NCBI GenBank assembly: GCA_038025085.1
Contig: CM076152.1
Span: forward strand, 38,815,501 to 38,879,500
Origin: Tetragonia tetragonoides
Lineage: Eukaryota; Streptophyta; Magnoliopsida; Caryophyllales; Aizoaceae
Reading direction: 5' to 3'
DNA: 64,000 nt
Shown: piece by piece, positions 63,001 through 64,000 of the stretch
How positions within the stretch are numbered: the first letter of the stretch is position 1
Layout of the letters: each line of letters starts with the position of its first letter
The notes under the pieces: generated by a model
What the model saw: only the letters and a program-made list of their open reading frames with translations
What the model was told of the DNA's origin: nothing
Database searches by the model: none
Position numbers and translations under genes: made by a program

Positions 63001-64000
63001 GTGTTTTAGATTGGTGCTCCTGTATGATGTCTTCCTTCCTTTGAACCCTTCCTAGAAGGTGGCAAAGAAAGGGAGGCTGATAGTCGGATGCTCATCTGTC
63101 ATTGTCTCACTTCGTGATCTGGTTCTGTTTGTCACACCAAATCAGCTCTACTGACATGATATATTTTGGTTAATAAAACTTCTTTTATTTACCAAAAGAA
63201 TGAAATAGAGAGGTGGGATAGTAGATGGTAGTATGGTACATATAATGAGACAGGATCTTTACTGCCAACATTCATGTTATTGGTTACAGTATGATGTATA
63301 CTATAGCTCCAACATTTATGTTTTCTTGGCTCAAAGAACTATGTCACAATTTTTGGCAGAATGCACCGCGGCATTGTGTAATAATCAGATTGCTGTCTTC
63401 ATATTGTCTTTGTTGATTGAAATGTCACAATTTGTTCATAGTTAGAAACAGCTTTTAGTGATGCTACTTGTAGTGCTCAATTATGGCATTCATTGTGGTT
63501 ATACTGATTTTTTTCGTGAACTTTTTGTTTCAGGTCGCTGGGGCCTACTTCAGTTTTATGGAGGTTATACTTAGCAAGCATCCCAAGTTTGCTTTAAATC
63601 TTGACGCAAATTCTTTTGTACACATTGTCAGATCTCTCTATTCAGGCCTCAAGCTTCTAGATTCAAATATCACAGTGCAGGTCTGTCTTGTTTATCAATG
63701 TGGGTAGAAGTTTTTGCTTAATGTGCGACTTGCCTCCCAAATAGAGCATTTTCCTAGTTTCCTTCTCCCCATATGGCTACCTCACTACCCCCCCCCCCCC
63801 TCCACAACGCTCAGCACCCGCTTTCACCAAAAAAAAATATCAGATAAGGAAAATAGAAGGTTAGAAACAAAAATGAGAAGAGAAAGTATACCTGGTGTGG
63901 ACTTAATCTACCTTTGCTTTTCGGTTGGCCTTGGGGGAAAACAATAGTTCTTTCCTACATCTGGGAGTATCCAGATGGGTGCTTTCCAAGTACAGATGTG
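43897..64000 (+). CDS. XPO7: Exportin-7/RanBP17-type karyopherin, 3' end beyond window
   Basis: Exons: 43897-44137, 44803-44963, 45573-45638, 48758-48875, 48962-49071, 49193-49288, 50168-50291, 50514-50581, 55554-55640, 55755-55913, 56005-56100, 56366-56425, 56509-56624, 56760-56847, 58976-59080, 59167-59271, 59412-59464, 59550-59613, 59758-59889, 60089-60201, 60315-60408, 60861-61080, 62465-62595, 63534-63680. All phases agree and give 918 residues; the family is about 1050-1090, so 130-150 are outside. Landmarks: MENLAQLEALCEKLY (importin-beta N-terminal region), LIQLLCRLTKFGW, ALECLVRLASVRK, FALIGLMRDLRGIAMAT, GFLFDWLYPAHMP, RLTFDLSSAKGILLFREISK. Exportin-7 is a HEAT-repeat RanGTP-dependent transport receptor at nuclear pores. 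It resembles Arabidopsis At5g06120 throughout. No lesion was found. Confidence 0.96.
44972..45062. repeat. (TA)n microsatellite in exportin intron 2
   Basis: About 90 bp of TA repeat starting 8 bp after the donor of exon 2. Reading frames through it are artefacts. Confidence 0.95.
47160..47740. repeat. MITE-like repeat in exportin intron 3
   Basis: It starts GGCTCCGTTTGGTTGGGG and ends CCCTGAACCAAAC, imperfect inverted ends of a common plant MITE style. A central palindrome near TTTTCACCTATATAGGTGA (47256) also occurs at 25293. Confidence 0.5.
48044..48298. repeat. Stowaway-type MITE in exportin intron 3
   Basis: 255 bp between TA dinucleotides, with inverted ends CTACCTCCGCTTCTGAAAA and CTACCTCCGTTTCGGAAAA continuing into TGATAACATTTACTTTT. 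Confidence 0.85.
51337..52368. mobile_element. 1.03-kb TIR element (MULE-like) in exportin intron 8
   Basis: The ends are inverted copies over about 60 bp: GGAGTTGCTTAATGTAAATC and, from the other side, GGAATTGCTTAACGTAAATC, each followed by diverged ACTTAACGTAAATCTTTTTT-like sequence. Inside are a (CAT)n tract at 51610-51685 and a Pro/Ser-rich frame (51772-52106) of GC-rich DNA unlike its surroundings, possibly captured host sequence as in Pack-MULEs. No convincing 9-bp target duplication was found (5 of 9 match, the rest A/G changes). Confidence 0.65.
53728..54830 (-). mobile_element. 5'-truncated LINE, antisense in exportin intron 8
   Basis: The A-tail is on the minus strand at 53728-53735 (plus-strand T run). 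Upstream of it lies the reverse-transcriptase zinc-binding domain: IWKAKVPLKVKAFVWTLVLD, then CFLC...HLFLWC (Cys-x2-Cys, His-x4-Cys) and FAILWCIWLERNARVF. Further 5' (54300-54760), LINE-type stretches such as RFWEDTWEG and FPRLFQLS occur in shifted frames. The reverse transcriptase and endonuclease are missing. The L1-type assignment is firm; it is dead. Confidence 0.88.
55193..55204. repeat. C12 homopolymer in exportin intron 8
   Basis: Twelve consecutive C. A similar C13 run lies at 63788-63800 in the intron after exon 24. Confidence 0.85.
62736..62757 (+). other. G-quadruplex motif in exportin intron 23
   Basis: GGG runs at 62736, 62740, 62744 and 62754 with loops of 1, 1 and 7 bases, on the transcribed RNA's sense strand, about 140 bp after the exon 23 donor. 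A second GGG-TGGG cluster follows at 62767-62778. Confidence 0.7.

Overview
The window is nuclear DNA of a flowering plant, most likely a eudicot. Genes are split by GT-AG introns, the coding exons read as close relatives of Arabidopsis proteins, and the spacers are AT-rich and full of plant transposons. I cannot name the species. Three host genes are well supported, one of them cut by the window end. A family of broken glycine-rich genes and many mobile elements fill the rest.

Layout. 1-4300: no gene recognised. 5497-10682 (-): seven-exon Mpv17/PMP22-family membrane protein with a transit-peptide-like N-terminus; its introns hold a LINE remnant and a nested tandem duplication. 12122-16757 (-): three head-to-tail Helitron-like units, packed with (TA)n and ACGTG motifs, inserted in an older repeat. 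17188-23132: Mutator-like element (MULE) with terminal inverted repeats and target duplication, carrying a plant-mobile-domain gene (+) and a convergent transposase/OTU-protease gene (-). Both genes have first introns filled with CCATGG-centred palindromes, and both are damaged. 23460-24058: a Stowaway-type MITE, then a tRNA-derived SINE. 26201-28237: retroelement with two LTRs in inverted orientation, inserted as one unit. 30001-33165: glycine-rich gene family remnants and tandem repeats. 34176-34368: hairpin MITE just upstream of the next gene. 35774-38847 (+): SYP51/SYP52-type Qc-SNARE. 43897 to beyond the window end (+): exportin-7-type karyopherin, 24 coding exons visible, with introns hosting a TIR element, a LINE fragment and MITEs.

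The host genes are unrelated housekeeping functions: organelle membrane protein, endosome/vacuole fusion, and nuclear transport. They do not form a pathway. The unusual content lies in the transposons: the palindrome-bearing MULE, the Helitron array whose pre-insertion site can be read elsewhere in the same window, and the inverted-LTR element. In the host genes, the SNARE has histidine where its family has the central-layer glutamine.
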